Source: Pseudomonadota bacterium
Lineage (GTDB): Bacteria; Desulfobacterota; Desulfobacteria; Desulfobacterales; Desulfobacteraceae
Length of the DNA: 64,000 nucleotides
NCBI GenBank assembly: GCA_018821535.1
Contig: JAHJLV010000047.1
Span: 1 to 64,000, forward strand
Direction: 5' to 3'
In this document: positions 1 through 10,380 of the stretch, piece by piece
How the letters are laid out: each line of letters starts with the position of its first letter
How positions within the stretch are numbered: position 1 is the stretch's first letter
Program-made: the position numbers and the translations under genes
Notes under the pieces: generated by a model
Databases searched by the model: none
What the model saw: only the letters and a program-made list of their open reading frames with translations
Told to the model about the DNA's origin: nothing

Positions 1-34
1 AACGGGGCTTCTTCCAAATCCCGTAAAACTCTTA

Positions 35-724
35 TCAATGTGCTTCTTCAATTGCCCCGGCAATATACATCGTGGGGAGAAGGAAAAAAACAATTGCCTG
101 AATCAAAGAAACCAGTATACCCATTGCCATGATCGGAAGGGGAACCAAAAAGGAGCCGGCCAGCATAAGCAGAATACCCACAACAAGCTCATGACCCATC
201 ATATTACCGAAAAGACGCAGAGACAAAGACAGAACACGTGCCAGATGGCCGATAATTTCAATAATCAGAAACAACGGCATCAGGGCCGGTACGGGTCCCA
301 GAAAATGTTTGACATATTTTATCCCGTGCATCTTTAAACCGATCACATGACTCCAGCTGACTACAATAACTGCCAGTGCAAATGAGGTGTTAATACTGGC
401 AGTCGGAGGATAAAATCCAGGAACAAGCCCGAACAGGTTTCCCAGAAGAACAAACAAAAAAACAGTCAACAGCAGGGGGTAGGATTTTCTGCCCTCTTCT
501 CCGGCAATGCCGACCATAAATTCTTCAAGACCGGAAATCACAAGTTCAAAGACATTCTGTGCAGTTTTCGGGACAATGGAAACACTTTTTCCCCCCAGCC
601 AGCCTAAAATGACCAACACAACCATTGCCACCCACATATAGGTCACATGCGGATGAGCTCCGGCCCATTCTTCCAACCCAAACATCTTAAATATTGATGT
701 CATAAACAACCATGGATGTTCCAT
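35..724 (-). CDS. atpB: F0F1 ATP synthase subunit a
   Basis: Membrane subunit a of the F0 sector, which forms the two proton (or sodium) half-channels against the c-ring. The 229-residue protein has about five to six hydrophobic segments and the family signature S-L-S-L-R-L-F-G-N-M-M-G-H-E, whose Arg is the essential channel arginine, followed by a C-terminal I-E-E-A-H. Length is normal for the short deltaproteobacterial form. It lies 3 nt downstream of atpI in the same direction, the usual order atpZ-atpI-atpB; atpE would be expected next, beyond the window edge. Bases 1-34 downstream show nothing else. Identification is secure from the motif. Confidence 0.96.
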   Translation of the reverse strand: MEHPWLFMTSIFKMFGLEEWAGAHPHVTYMWVAMVVLVILGWLGGKSVSIVPKTAQNVFELVISGLEEFMVGIAGEEGRKSYPLLLTVFLFVLLGNLFGLVPGFYPPTASINTSFALAVIVVSWSHVIGLKMHGIKYVKHFLGPVPALMPLFLIIEIIGHLARVLSLSLRLFGNMMGHELVVGILLMLAGSFLVPLPIMAMGILVSLIQAIVFFLLPTMYIAGAIEEAH

Positions 725-727
725 TTT

Positions 728-1129
728 TTATACAGCCTCCTTGAAAAAAATTCTTTTTAGCTCAAGCGCAGTAGCCAGAAATATGCTTGCTACAACAACC
801 GACAGGCCAATGACAAGGCCCAGCGGATGAACAATATGTTTTGATATAAGCAGGGCAATAATCACACCGGTTGCAACAAACCGGATACAGTATCTGATCA
901 GGACATTACTTACAATGGAGCGTCCCTTTGCCAATACAGCATCAGAATTCAATCTGTTTTTAAGCGTATTTTTCAAAAAATGAAAATTTATGACAACAAT
1001 CAGCCCGCCCAGAATGATTCCCATGGCAAATTTTACAGGTGCCATCATCAGACCTGCGGACCCTGCAACCAGCAGTACAAGCCAGTTGGTCTTAGTTACA
1101 AAATTTACAATTTTTTGAAGATCCTGCAT
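728..1129 (-). CDS. atpI: ATP synthase subunit I (AtpI)
   Basis: Small membrane protein of 133 residues with four predicted hydrophobic helices, matching ATP-synt_I family proteins encoded ahead of atpB. These proteins assist c-ring assembly or Mg handling in other bacteria; the exact role here is inferred. Its ATG overlaps the TAA stop of the upstream atpZ by one base (TAATG), indicating translational coupling, and atpB follows after 3 nt. The sequence is not strongly diagnostic by itself, so position is part of the evidence. Confidence 0.85.
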   Translation of the reverse strand: MQDLQKIVNFVTKTNWLVLLVAGSAGLMMAPVKFAMGIILGGLIVVINFHFLKNTLKNRLNSDAVLAKGRSIVSNVLIRYCIRFVATGVIIALLISKHIVHPLGLVIGLSVVVASIFLATALELKRIFFKEAV

Positions 1130-1347
1130 TAATATTTACTGCCTTTTTTTCCTGCCCGAATAATATTGCTGAATCCGGCTGCTATTCCAACCCCCAATCC
1201 TATCAGCAACAAAACAGGTTGTGTATCAAATGCCCTATCCAGCCAGAACCCGGCGGCCATGCCGATAACGATAGACAACGCCACCGATATGCCAAGACTT
1301 GCAAAATAGGCAAGTTCTCTTACGGTTTGACCAGTTTCCTTCTTCAT
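1129..1347 (-). CDS. atpZ: AtpZ/AtpI-family protein
   Basis: A 72-residue protein with two hydrophobic helices separated by a G-F-W-L-D-R turn, the hallmark of the AtpZ (ATPase_gene1) family, and a basic C-terminus. It is the first gene of the atpZ-atpI-atpB block and is proposed in other species to act with AtpI in magnesium/calcium transport or assembly of the ATP synthase. It lies 97 nt downstream of selD, with no obvious terminator between, so readthrough from selD is possible. Confidence 0.82.
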   Translation of the reverse strand: MKKETGQTVRELAYFASLGISVALSIVIGMAAGFWLDRAFDTQPVLLLIGLGVGIAAGFSNIIRAGKKGSKY

Positions 1348-1444
1348 TCATGCCTCTTTTTTTGCTTTCTTTCAAAGCCGTAAAAGATCAATTTATCTTG
1401 AGTGCAAATATCATAAGCCGCCGGACAAGTCAACGTGAAAAACA

Positions 1445-2495
1445 TCAAATTATGCTCAAAAATCCGGTGTCCTGAGCATGCATGACTTCACCGATCTGCC
1501 AGGCATTTCCTCCAAGAATTTTAATCTGGTTTTCAAAATCCCGGGTTCTGCCTTTATCAAGGAAAACCAAAAGCCCACCGGATGTCTGCGGATCAAACAG
1601 AATGTCTGCCAGTGCACGGCTGACAGACGGATCAATATGTGTCAAATCGTTAAAAAAGCGTTTATTTTTATGGGCACCTGCCGGAACAAGCCCCATGTTT
1701 GCAAAATCCAGTGCATTTTTTAAAAGAGGAACATTTTGTGAATCCAGCAGGATATTTTTTTTCGACCCTTTGGCAACTTCCAGCAGATGACCTGCAAGCC
1801 CGAATCCGGTCACATCCGTACACGCATGGACTTCAAAGTTTTTCATCACCATTGCAGCTGTTTTATTCAAACACGACATGACACCCACAGCTTCCTGTAT
1901 ATCTGATTCTGATGCAAGCCCTGCCTTGATGGCAGTGGAAATAATCCCGGTGCCCACAGGCTTGGTCAAGAGTATTGCATCCCCTGTTCTTGCGCCGGTA
2001 TTTGTCAGGATGCTGTCCGGATGTGCAATGCCGGTCACTGACAATCCATACTTGAATTCAGGATCATCCACAGAATGCCCGCCCACAAGCACCGCACCGG
2101 ATTCATTGATTTTATCAATCCCGCCCTTCAGTGTTCGGGCAAGGATATCCTCATCCAGATCACAACTGGGAAAACAGACGATATTCATCACTGTGATGGG
2201 GACACCGCCCATGGCATACACATCACTTAAAGAGTTTGCTGCTGCAATCTGACCGAACTCATAGGGATCATCTGTTATGGGGGTTAAAAAATCCAGCGTC
2301 TGAATCAGGGCTGTTTTTTCATCCAGCAGGTACACACCGGCATCATCGGGAGAGTCAAGACCGACAATCAGGTTTGGGTGGGCTTTTATTTCAAGGCCCT
2401 TTACAATTCGATCCAGCGTCCCCGGATCCAGTTTAGCCGCTCAACCGGATGCCTTGACCTTCTGGGTCAGCAATATTTTTTCTATTTTTCCCATA
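1445..2495 (-). CDS. selD: Selenide, water dikinase (SelD), selenocysteine form, apparent +1 frameshift
   Basis: SelD makes selenophosphate from selenide and ATP for tRNA-Sec and 2-selenouridine synthesis. The open part from 2335 down carries the normal SelD body (Y-A-M-G-G, V-G-G-H-S-V-D-D-P, T-D-V-T-G-F-G-L, D-P-Q-T-S-G-G-L). Reading further upstream in the same frame gives D-S-P-D-D-A-G-V-Y and then V-K-A-S-G-U-A-A-K, where U is TGA at 2441-2443, the catalytic position that is Cys or Sec in the family. The expected N-terminus M-G-K-I-E-K-I-L-L-T-Q starts at ATG 2495 but is one base out of frame: the sequence reads CAGAAAGGTC where CAGAAGGTC would keep frame. Corrected length would be 349 residues, normal for SelD. 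There is no start codon between the upstream stop in the Sec frame (2468-2470) and the TGA. Either a base error, a real lesion or recoding explains this. Confidence 0.85.
2410..2443 (-). promoter_or_regulatory. Sec codon and candidate bacterial SECIS in selD
   Basis: The TGA at 2441-2443 is followed on the minus strand by a hairpin with arms GATCC (2428-2424) and GGATC (2414-2410) and a nine-base loop beginning GG. The loop starts 17 nt after the TGA. A small apical loop with G in its first two bases at roughly 16-37 nt spacing is what is known of bacterial SECIS elements recognised by SelB. The hairpin was found by eye; its folding energy was not computed. Confidence 0.65.
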
Positions 2496-2563
2496 TCTAA
2501 ACTTTTTTTTCAGATCCTATATCTTTAACATTTGTTTTCAGTGCCTGTTTTACGTCAAAATTG

Positions 2564-3337
2564 TTAAACCATGGAAATAACACAGGCAAACCGGCCGGTA
2601 AATTTCTGGGCCCGGTACGAATAAAACTCCCTGGTATTACATTTTGTACAGATATTCATATTCTCTATATGATTTTCCTTGACTCCTTTTTCAAGAAGCT
2701 GGTCAGCACTCATCTGCCAGAAATCAAAATATTCTGTATCCTGAATTTTATATTGCCATAAATTTTGCGGGATCTCATCTTTATAATTGATGAATTGTGC
2801 ACAGCACGGCCCAAGAGACGGCGATATGCACGCCTTGATATTACCCGTCTGACAGTTAAATTCCTCCACCATTTTATCCAGACATTTTCCAATAATATTT
2901 TTAATACTGCCGCGCCATCCGCTATGCACATTGGCAATAACTTTTCTTTGTGCATCATACAACATGACTGCCTGACAGTCAGCCACCTGAATAACAAGAA
3001 AAACGCCTGTCATATCACTGATAATAGCATCTGCAGTATAAATTTCCCTGCCCGGTTCAAATATCAAGGAAAAATCATTATCCTCTTTTTTTAATATTTT
3101 GATCTGGTCCCCATGCTCCTGATTCAGAAAAACAAGGGGCTTCATTCCCATTTTTTTAATGATGAGCTTGCGGTTATTGAAAATGGCTGATTTTTCATCT
3201 CCGGAATTCATACCGATATTAAGGGAATCAAATGATCCGGTACTGGTCCCGCCTGAGCGGCTAAACACACCATGAACGAGGTTTTCCTCTTTTTTAAAAA
3301 TATTGAACTCATAGACCCTTATATCAGTTTTTTCCAT
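2564..3337 (-). CDS. pgeF: Peptidoglycan editing factor PgeF (YfiH, laccase-domain family)
   Basis: A 257-residue protein of the former polyphenol oxidase/YfiH family, whose studied members remove misplaced L-Ser from muropeptide intermediates and bind a metal through Cys and His. Visible family motifs are V-F-S-R-S-G-G near the N-terminus, N-Q-E-H-G-D-Q, V-A-D-C-Q-A-V, N-V-H-S-G-W-R-G-S and S-L-G-P-C-C; the conserved His, Cys and His of the metal site are all present. Its start overlaps the end of rfaE2 by 14 nt, so the two are probably co-transcribed. Confidence 0.9.
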   Translation of the reverse strand: MEKTDIRVYEFNIFKKEENLVHGVFSRSGGTSTGSFDSLNIGMNSGDEKSAIFNNRKLIIKKMGMKPLVFLNQEHGDQIKILKKEDNDFSLIFEPGREIYTADAIISDMTGVFLVIQVADCQAVMLYDAQRKVIANVHSGWRGSIKNIIGKCLDKMVEEFNCQTGNIKACISPSLGPCCAQFINYKDEIPQNLWQYKIQDTEYFDFWQMSADQLLEKGVKENHIENMNICTKCNTREFYSYRAQKFTGRFACVISMV

Positions 3338-3809
3338 AATAAAGCGCCCCGATCCGTTCTATAATTTTAGTTGTGGAAATTTCAGGCTCCAGATGAACCC
3401 GTTCAATTCTCCCCCCGTTTTTTTTTACAAAATCACCGCCGATAATCTGGTCCTCTGGCCAGTCTGCGCCCTTGACCAGGACATCCGGACAGATTTTTTC
3501 AATCAAAGCCCCGGGGTCCGGATCATCAAACAGCACCACATGATCAACACATGCAAGAGCCGACACCACAAGCGCCCTGTGACGCTGCCCGATCACCGGA
3601 CGTTTTTCGCCTTTAATCTGTTTAACAGAAACGTCTGAATTCAACCCGAGAATCAGGACATCCCCCAGACCGGCGGCATAATTCAGATAGGTGACATGAC
3701 CTGCATGAAGAATATCAAAACACCCGTTGGTGAATACAATGGTTTTATTCTCTTTTTTATAATTTTCAACCAAGGCGTGTATCCGGGAAAAATCAAGGGT
3801 TTTATCCAT
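3324..3809 (-). CDS. rfaE2: D-glycero-beta-D-manno-heptose 1-phosphate adenylyltransferase (RfaE2)
   Basis: Nucleotidyltransferase domain that activates heptose-1-phosphate to ADP-heptose for lipopolysaccharide core. It shows F-T-N-G-C-F-D-I-L-H-A-G-H (HxGH nucleotide-binding motif), V-K-G-A-D-W and the E-I-S-T-T-K-I-I-E-R-I end. From ATG 3809 it is 161 residues, the standard stand-alone RfaE2 length; an upstream ATG at 3854 in the same frame would add 15 poorly conserved residues, so 3809 is preferred. The kinase partner RfaE1 is not in the window. It overlaps pgeF by 14 nt. Confidence 0.92.
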   Translation of the reverse strand: MDKTLDFSRIHALVENYKKENKTIVFTNGCFDILHAGHVTYLNYAAGLGDVLILGLNSDVSVKQIKGEKRPVIGQRHRALVVSALACVDHVVLFDDPDPGALIEKICPDVLVKGADWPEDQIIGGDFVKKNGGRIERVHLEPEISTTKIIERIGALYYGKN

Positions 3810-3947
3810 GTTTTTTCTGTTTTTTGAATGCGGAATTTTATCTTGTGTCAGCATGGATTTCACCATATATTTTCAGCCTTTTACCGTCAATCTTTTTATC
3901 CTGAATATCAAAAACTTTACCATTCCCGGAGTAAACAGAACATCAAA

Positions 3948-4577
3948 TCAGGACAGATAGTCTTCAAGAATCTTTCGAAGGGTGCCAAGGCTTGCAGAAT
4001 AAAAATGGTCCCCGTTTTTGATAATCTCAAGGCGAGATGAAATCCGCCATTTTTTAATACAGGTTTCGATCATGGGAACAGGTGCATATTCATCACAGTC
4101 TCCACAGATGATCAAACCCGTACGGCACAAGGTGTCAATATCATCAAAGCGCATAAACCCCACTGGCGGGGACACCATTATATGGTCTGCTATATGTGCT
4201 GCCAGATGATCCGGCATATTGCACCCGTCCGCCATCACCTGTGTATTAATCCAGGCCCCGAATGAATACCCGGCAAGCACAATTTTTTTAAACCCGTCCT
4301 TGACCAGCATGGCAGTGGCCGCCCTCACATCATCCTGTTCTCCGACACCGTCATCAAAAGCACCGGTACTGTTTCCAACCCCCCTGAAATTAAACCTCAG
4401 GGTCGTGTATCCTTTTACAAAAAAACTATCGGCTACAGCTGTTACCACGGGATTGTCCATACTTCCCCCATACAGCGGATGGGGGTGACAGACAATTACA
4501 GCTTTTTGATCTGATTTTTTGTGTATCAGCCCTTCAAGGCAGACATGTTCAAAATTAATTTCAATTAAATTTTCCAT
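3948..4577 (-). CDS. Alpha/beta hydrolase
   Basis: A 209-residue alpha/beta-fold hydrolase of the COG2945 type. Motifs visible are V-C-H-P-H-P-L-Y-G-G-S-M after the first strands, F-N-F-R-G-V-G-N-S, the nucleophile elbow G-Y-S-F-G-A and a late G-D-C-D-E-Y and N-G-D-H-F-Y carrying the likely acid and His of the triad. The start was chosen at ATG 4577 because GAGGG sits about 5 nt upstream; the reading frame could begin earlier at 4646 but without a ribosome-binding site. Substrate unknown. It is transcribed divergently from the DUF4124 gene at 4705. Confidence 0.85.
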   Translation of the reverse strand: MENLIEINFEHVCLEGLIHKKSDQKAVIVCHPHPLYGGSMDNPVVTAVADSFFVKGYTTLRFNFRGVGNSTGAFDDGVGEQDDVRAATAMLVKDGFKKIVLAGYSFGAWINTQVMADGCNMPDHLAAHIADHIMVSPPVGFMRFDDIDTLCRTGLIICGDCDEYAPVPMIETCIKKWRISSRLEIIKNGDHFYSASLGTLRKILEDYLS

Positions 4578-4704
4578 ATTTTCCCTCACCCGTTTTTTTC
4601 TCCATTCTGTGTCAATTTCATGCAACCAGGAAACCTTTCTTGACATTCCGGCCGTATTTAAATTAAAATTTTATCAACACATCATAAAAATCAGGGAGAA
4701 CACC

Positions 4705-5259
4705 ATGTCATCCATATTTATGCCATCCAAATTCATCATCCTTGCCGGACTTTTGTTTTTTTTATCTGCTATACCGGTGTGTTGCGAATTTTATCAATAC
4801 ACAGATAAAAACGGGGTAAAACATTTTACGGACAACCTTGCAGATGTCCCTGAAAACCAGAGAGAAAAACTGAGCATCCATCAAAGCACTCAAAGCACCC
4901 AACCCCGGCAAGAAAATACGCCTGCCGCACCTGAACCTGAATCCCCTGCCACATCTGAAACTCCCGCCGCACCCGAAACCTCGGTCATAACCTCTGAATC
5001 CCTTGTCATGGAAAAAGATGCACTTGATAAAGAATACAACAGCCTGTTAAAACAACGACAATCCCTGAATGAGCAAAAACAGGATATCGGTGAAAAAAAA
5101 TATAATGAACTGGCTGCAGAACTAAACCAGAAAATACACCAATATCAAACCAGAAGTGATGCCCTTAAAAATAAAATCACTGAATACAATCAAAAGGCGA
5201 CTTCCATGGCTGCAGAATCCGATAAACCTGAAAATGACACCAGGAATCCTGAAGAATAA
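4705..5259 (+). CDS. DUF4124-domain secreted protein with coiled coil
   Basis: A 184-residue protein with an N-terminal signal peptide (hydrophobic stretch I-I-L-A-G-L-L-F-F-L-S-A), then a DUF4124 motif (F-Y-Q-Y-T-D-K-N-G-V-K-H-F-T-D) and a Pro/Glu/Thr-rich linker, ending in a charged Gln-rich coiled coil of about 80 residues. DUF4124 proteins are small envelope proteins of unknown function. The ATG at 4705 is preceded by AGGGAGA. It is inserted as a lone plus-strand gene in a minus-strand block and ends 4 nt from the end of pyrG, tail to tail. Confidence 0.85.
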   Translation: MSSIFMPSKFIILAGLLFFLSAIPVCCEFYQYTDKNGVKHFTDNLADVPENQREKLSIHQSTQSTQPRQENTPAAPEPESPATSETPAAPETSVITSESLVMEKDALDKEYNSLLKQRQSLNEQKQDIGEKKYNELAAELNQKIHQYQTRSDALKNKITEYNQKATSMAAESDKPENDTRNPEE

Positions 5260-5263
5260 TCAG

Positions 5264-6913
<1,650 letters not shown>

Positions 6914-6928
6914 TCACTTGTTTGAAAA

Positions 6929-7738
6929 TTATTCATATAGTTTTTTAAAATTTTCCAGACCCTTATCAAGCGCTTCATTCTGCATTCTTTTTTCAGACAC
7001 ATCCTGATCATTTTCCGGATACATCTGTTTGATTTTTTCCAAATTGAACATTTCAGAAGATACCTGAGACTTTAAATCAAAACTTTTCACAGCAATGGTG
7101 ACAAGCAACCGCTTATCGATATAGATGCCTCCGCTCATGGGATACCATGTTTTGCTTTGACGCTGCCAGTCAGTATAAGCAAATTCAACTGTCCAGTTAT
7201 TCTTCTTAACCACATACCTGACCGGAAAAAATGTCTCTTTGTCGATCCACAGGCCGGATTCGAGCGTTCCGATAAGATAACAGATGGTGCCTTCATAGCG
7301 TTGGAAAGAAACCTTCTGGGTTTCCACCCCTGCTGAATCCAGCTGTTTTAAAAGGGATTCATGGTCCCTGTACAGAAGGATATCCGTATACAGGTCAACC
7401 ACGGATTTTTCACGGGATACAACCTGACCATTTATCACTTTAATAAATTTAAAATTCGATTCAACTGTAAATCCGGTTTGAGCCTCTGACATAATCCGGG
7501 ATCTGAGCTGATTGGGAAAAACATATATCAATTTTTCCTCTATCTCACTGGACTTCTCCTCTGACCCCTCCTGGCCCATAACTGTTTTAATCTGATGGGC
7601 TTCGATACCGGCCGGCTGCTTGATCTTCTGCACCACCAGATGCAGCAGATGGGGGGCCTGAGGGACATACGCCTCCCCAGACCCCGGTATCAGAATCCAT
7701 ACCCATATAAAAAGAAATAAATATGCCCGTTTGTTCAT
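6929..7738 (-). CDS. Exported LolA-like/outer-membrane lipoprotein-sorting-like protein
   Basis: A 269-residue exported protein from ATG 7738, with a signal peptide (A-Y-L-F-L-F-I-W-V-W-I-L-I-P-G-S-G-E-A). The rest is predicted beta-rich with repeated aromatic/charged strands such as V-R-Y-V-V-K and W-Y-P-M-S-G-G-I-Y, which recalls the LolA/LolB lipoprotein-sorting fold; no catalytic residues are evident. It starts 4 nt after the eno stop and is probably co-transcribed with eno and pyrG. A 19-residue longer reading into eno is possible but would remove the signal peptide from the N-terminus. Function is unknown. Confidence 0.75.
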   Translation of the reverse strand: MNKRAYLFLFIWVWILIPGSGEAYVPQAPHLLHLVVQKIKQPAGIEAHQIKTVMGQEGSEEKSSEIEEKLIYVFPNQLRSRIMSEAQTGFTVESNFKFIKVINGQVVSREKSVVDLYTDILLYRDHESLLKQLDSAGVETQKVSFQRYEGTICYLIGTLESGLWIDKETFFPVRYVVKKNNWTVEFAYTDWQRQSKTWYPMSGGIYIDKRLLVTIAVKSFDLKSQVSSEMFNLEKIKQMYPENDQDVSEKRMQNEALDKGLENFKKLYE

Positions 7739-7742
7739 GTTT

Positions 7743-9014
7743 TTATACAAAGAGATTTTCCGGGAATGTCGCACTGGCACCCAGTTTTTCTTCAATTCGA
7801 ATCAACTGGTTGTATTTTGCAACCCTGTCACTTCTGGACATGGAACCTGTTTTAATCTGGCCTGAATTGACACCGACGGCAAGATCGGCAATAAAACTGT
7901 CTTCGGTTTCACCGGATCTGTGGGAGACCACGGTTGTGTATCCGGATTCTTTGGCCATCTGAATGGTTTCCAGGGTTTCTGTGAGCGTTCCGATCTGATT
8001 CAGCTTGATCAGAATTGAGTTTCCAATACCTCTTTCAATTCCTTTTCTGAAAATATCCGGGTTGGTTACAAAGATATCATCCCCGACAATCTGGATGGAA
8101 TTGCCAAGACGCTGGGTCATGACTTCCCATGCATCCCAGTCCCCTTCTGCAAGACCGTCTTCAATGGAATACAACGGATATTTATCAATTAAATGTTCAT
8201 AATAATCAATCAATTCTGTTGAAGACAATTGCCGGCCTTCTGACTCGAAAATGTATTTTCCGTCTTTATAAAATTCAGAGGCTGCTGCATCCAGGGCAAT
8301 CCCGATATCTTTTCCCGGTCTGTAACCCGCAGCTTCAATCGCATTAATAATATACTCCAGCGCTTCTTCATTGGATTTTAGATTCGGAGCAAATCCGCCT
8401 TCATCACCCACTGCTGTACTCAGGCCCTGGCCTTTGAGAATTTTTGCCAGATTGTGAAAGGTTTCAGCCCCCATGCGGATGGCTTCAGTCACAGAAGAAG
8501 CACCAAAGGGAAGAATCATGAATTCCTGAATATCCAGATTATTTGCCGCATGCGCGCCCCCGTTGATAATATTCATCATGGGAACCGGAAGCACTCGTGC
8601 ATTGATGCCGCCGATATGCTGATACAGTGGAATTTCACAGGCCTGTGCCGCAGCGCGGGCTGCTGCCATTGAAACGCCTAAAATTGCATTGGCACCCAGG
8701 CGGGACTTATTTTCTGTTCCGTCAATATCCAGCATGGTCCTGTCAAGACCTGCCTGATCCATGGCATCATAACCGATAATTTCCGGTGCAAGCACTTCAT
8801 TGACATTGGCAACGGCGTTCAGCACGCCTTTGCCCATAAAGCGGTTTGCGGCCTTGTCCCTGAGTTCCAGCGCCTCTCTTGTCCCGGTTGAAGCCCCTGA
8901 AGGAACTGCTGCCCTGCCCTGTGCGCCGCAGGCCAGCATGACATCAACCTCAATAGTTGGATTTCCTCTGGAATCAATAATCTCCCTTGCCCTGACATCA
9001 ATTAATTCAGTCAT
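7743..9014 (-). CDS. eno: Enolase
   Basis: Glycolytic/gluconeogenic enzyme converting 2-phosphoglycerate to phosphoenolpyruvate. It begins [20 protein letters not shown] and has the conserved G-A-S-T-G, metal ligands in D-A-A-A-S-E-F, S-I-E-D-G-L and V-G-D-D, and the end motif S-H-R-S-G-E-T-E-D. The start at 9014 is supported by the GGGGGGATAAAG just upstream and by family length (423 residues); the frame stays open further upstream but without conservation. Confidence 0.98.
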   Translation of the reverse strand: MTELIDVRAREIIDSRGNPTIEVDVMLACGAQGRAAVPSGASTGTREALELRDKAANRFMGKGVLNAVANVNEVLAPEIIGYDAMDQAGLDRTMLDIDGTENKSRLGANAILGVSMAAARAAAQACEIPLYQHIGGINARVLPVPMMNIINGGAHAANNLDIQEFMILPFGASSVTEAIRMGAETFHNLAKILKGQGLSTAVGDEGGFAPNLKSNEEALEYIINAIEAAGYRPGKDIGIALDAAASEFYKDGKYIFESEGRQLSSTELIDYYEHLIDKYPLYSIEDGLAEGDWDAWEVMTQRLGNSIQIVGDDIFVTNPDIFRKGIERGIGNSILIKLNQIGTLTETLETIQMAKESGYTTVVSHRSGETEDSFIADLAVGVNSGQIKTGSMSRSDRVAKYNQLIRIEEKLGASATFPENLFV

Positions 9015-9181
9015 CTTTATCCCCCCTGTCCTTAATATATTTGAGTATCTTTTCCGTACGTCAGTATTCATGATTTTTATACCGATCCATTCATAACAAT
9101 ATCCCTTGTGACATTCAAGGAATATTCTAAAAATCTGCCCATATTCTGGCATGTTTTCTTACAACCTGTTTTTTCTTAACC

Positions 9182-9210
9182 TTGACAAATAAAAACGACT
9201 CTTATATTTA
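9182..9210 (+). promoter_or_regulatory. Candidate sigma-70 promoter of adk
   Basis: TTGACA at 9182-9187 is followed after 17 nt by TATTTA (9205-9210), within an A/T-rich stretch that also contains TATATT. It lies about 55 nt upstream of adk in the divergent eno-adk region (9015-9263), which otherwise contains nothing I recognise. Confidence 0.5.
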
Positions 9211-9263
9211 AAAGCGTTGTACTGATAATTAAACACACATATTCATAAATCTAAGGAGTTATA

Positions 9264-9938
9264 ATGAACATTTTATTTTTCGGACCAAACGGCAGTGGCA
9301 AAGGAACCCAGGGTTCCATACTGAAAGACAAATACAATATTGCACATGTTGAATCCGGTGCTATTTTCCGCGATAATATCAAGGGCGGAACCGAGCTTGG
9401 GAAACAGGCAAAAGCCTTTATCGATAAAGGCGACCTGGTTCCGGATGAAATCACCATCCCCATGATGATCGACCGCATCCAAAAGGATGACTGTAAAAAA
9501 GGATGGCTGCTGGACGGTTTCCCCAGAAATAAGGTACAGGCTGAAAAACTCCATGCCGCTCTTGAAGAAAAAGGCATTAAACTCAATTATGTCATCGAGA
9601 TGATTCTTGACAGAGAAATTGCAAAAAACAGAATCATGGGCCGCCGTCTGTGTGAAAATGACAACAATCACCCCAACAATATCTATATTGATGCCATCAA
9701 ACCCAATGGAGACAAATGCCGGGTCTGCGGCGGTGCATTAACCAAACGCGCCGATGATCAGGATGAAGCTGCCATTGATAAACGTCATTCCATTTACTAT
9801 GACACCCAGACCGGGACACTGGCCTCTTCCTATTATTTCAAAGATGTGGCTGCTAAAGATCCTGGTATAAAATATATCACGCTGGCCGGTGAAAAAGCAC
9901 TGCCTGAAGTCACTGCAGAATTAATCTCCAAGCTGTAA
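9264..9938 (+). CDS. adk: Adenylate kinase
   Basis: Interconverts ATP, AMP and ADP. The 224-residue protein begins with the P-loop F-G-P-N-G-S-G-K-G-T-Q-G, followed by the AMP-site R in A-I-F-R-D-N and the D-G-F-P-R-N motif. The LID domain is of the long type with three Cys (L-C-E-N-D and C-R-V-C), so a structural zinc is possible though one expected ligand would be a non-Cys residue. It has its own promoter region upstream and a strong intrinsic terminator downstream, so it is probably monocistronic. Confidence 0.96.
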   Translation: MNILFFGPNGSGKGTQGSILKDKYNIAHVESGAIFRDNIKGGTELGKQAKAFIDKGDLVPDEITIPMMIDRIQKDDCKKGWLLDGFPRNKVQAEKLHAALEEKGIKLNYVIEMILDREIAKNRIMGRRLCENDNNHPNNIYIDAIKPNGDKCRVCGGALTKRADDQDEAAIDKRHSIYYDTQTGTLASSYYFKDVAAKDPGIKYITLAGEKALPEVTAELISKL

Positions 9939-9971
9939 GATTTTCCGGAAAATTAATTCAACTTTAATTTT

Positions 9972-10017
9972 TAGCCTTTCCACCTGAGAATTCAGCTGGG
10001 AAGGCTAAATTTTTTTC
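9972..10017 (+). terminator. Rho-independent terminator after adk
   Basis: TAGCCTTTCC (9972-9981) pairs with GGGAAGGCTA (9998-10007) with one wobble or mismatch, followed directly by a T-run. Classic intrinsic terminator 33 nt after the adk stop. Confidence 0.88.
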
Positions 10018-10100
10018 TTGCTTTTAAAGCATTAGTTTGTTAAAAAATCGGGTTATAAATATTAAGATATTTAAATACACTATGAAAGGGGCGATGTTTT

Positions 10101-10310
10101 TTGAAAGAAATTACAGTTACAGTAATTGATAATGATGTTGAAAGAGCCTTACGGATACTCAAGAAAAAAATCCAGAATGACGGCCTCTTTAAACGTCTCA
10201 AAGTTAAAAAACACTTTGAGAAACCATGTCAGTTCCGAAGGCGCAAATCGAGAGAAGCTGCAAGAAGACAACGGATTGCTGCTTCAAGATCCACCAAGAA
10301 AAACAGTTAG
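10101..10310 (+). CDS. rpsU: 30S ribosomal protein S21
   Basis: Small-subunit protein S21 that helps the 30S subunit contact mRNA. The 69-residue basic protein has V-D-N-D-V-E-R-A-L-R-x-L-K-K and the R-R-x-S-R-E-A-A-R-R C-terminal region typical of S21. The reading requires TTG at 10101 as start; the nearby ATG at 10094 is out of frame. AAAGGGGC lies about 9 nt upstream of the TTG. The gene sits between two intrinsic terminators, so it is an independent unit. Confidence 0.93.
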   Translation: MKEITVTVIDNDVERALRILKKKIQNDGLFKRLKVKKHFEKPCQFRRRKSREAARRQRIAASRSTKKNS

Positions 10311-10324
10311 TTGAGACTAAATTG

Positions 10325-10370
10325 AACCCGGTACAAATTTATTTTTTTTATGATTTATACCGGGTTTTTC
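10325..10370 (+). terminator. Rho-independent terminator after rpsU
   Basis: AACCCGGTA (10325-10333) pairs with TACCGGGTT (10358-10366), followed by TTTC. The loop is long and T-rich. It lies only 10 nt before folC, so folC may be read by readthrough or lack its own upstream promoter space. Confidence 0.82.
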
Positions 10371-10380
10371 TATTTTAAAC

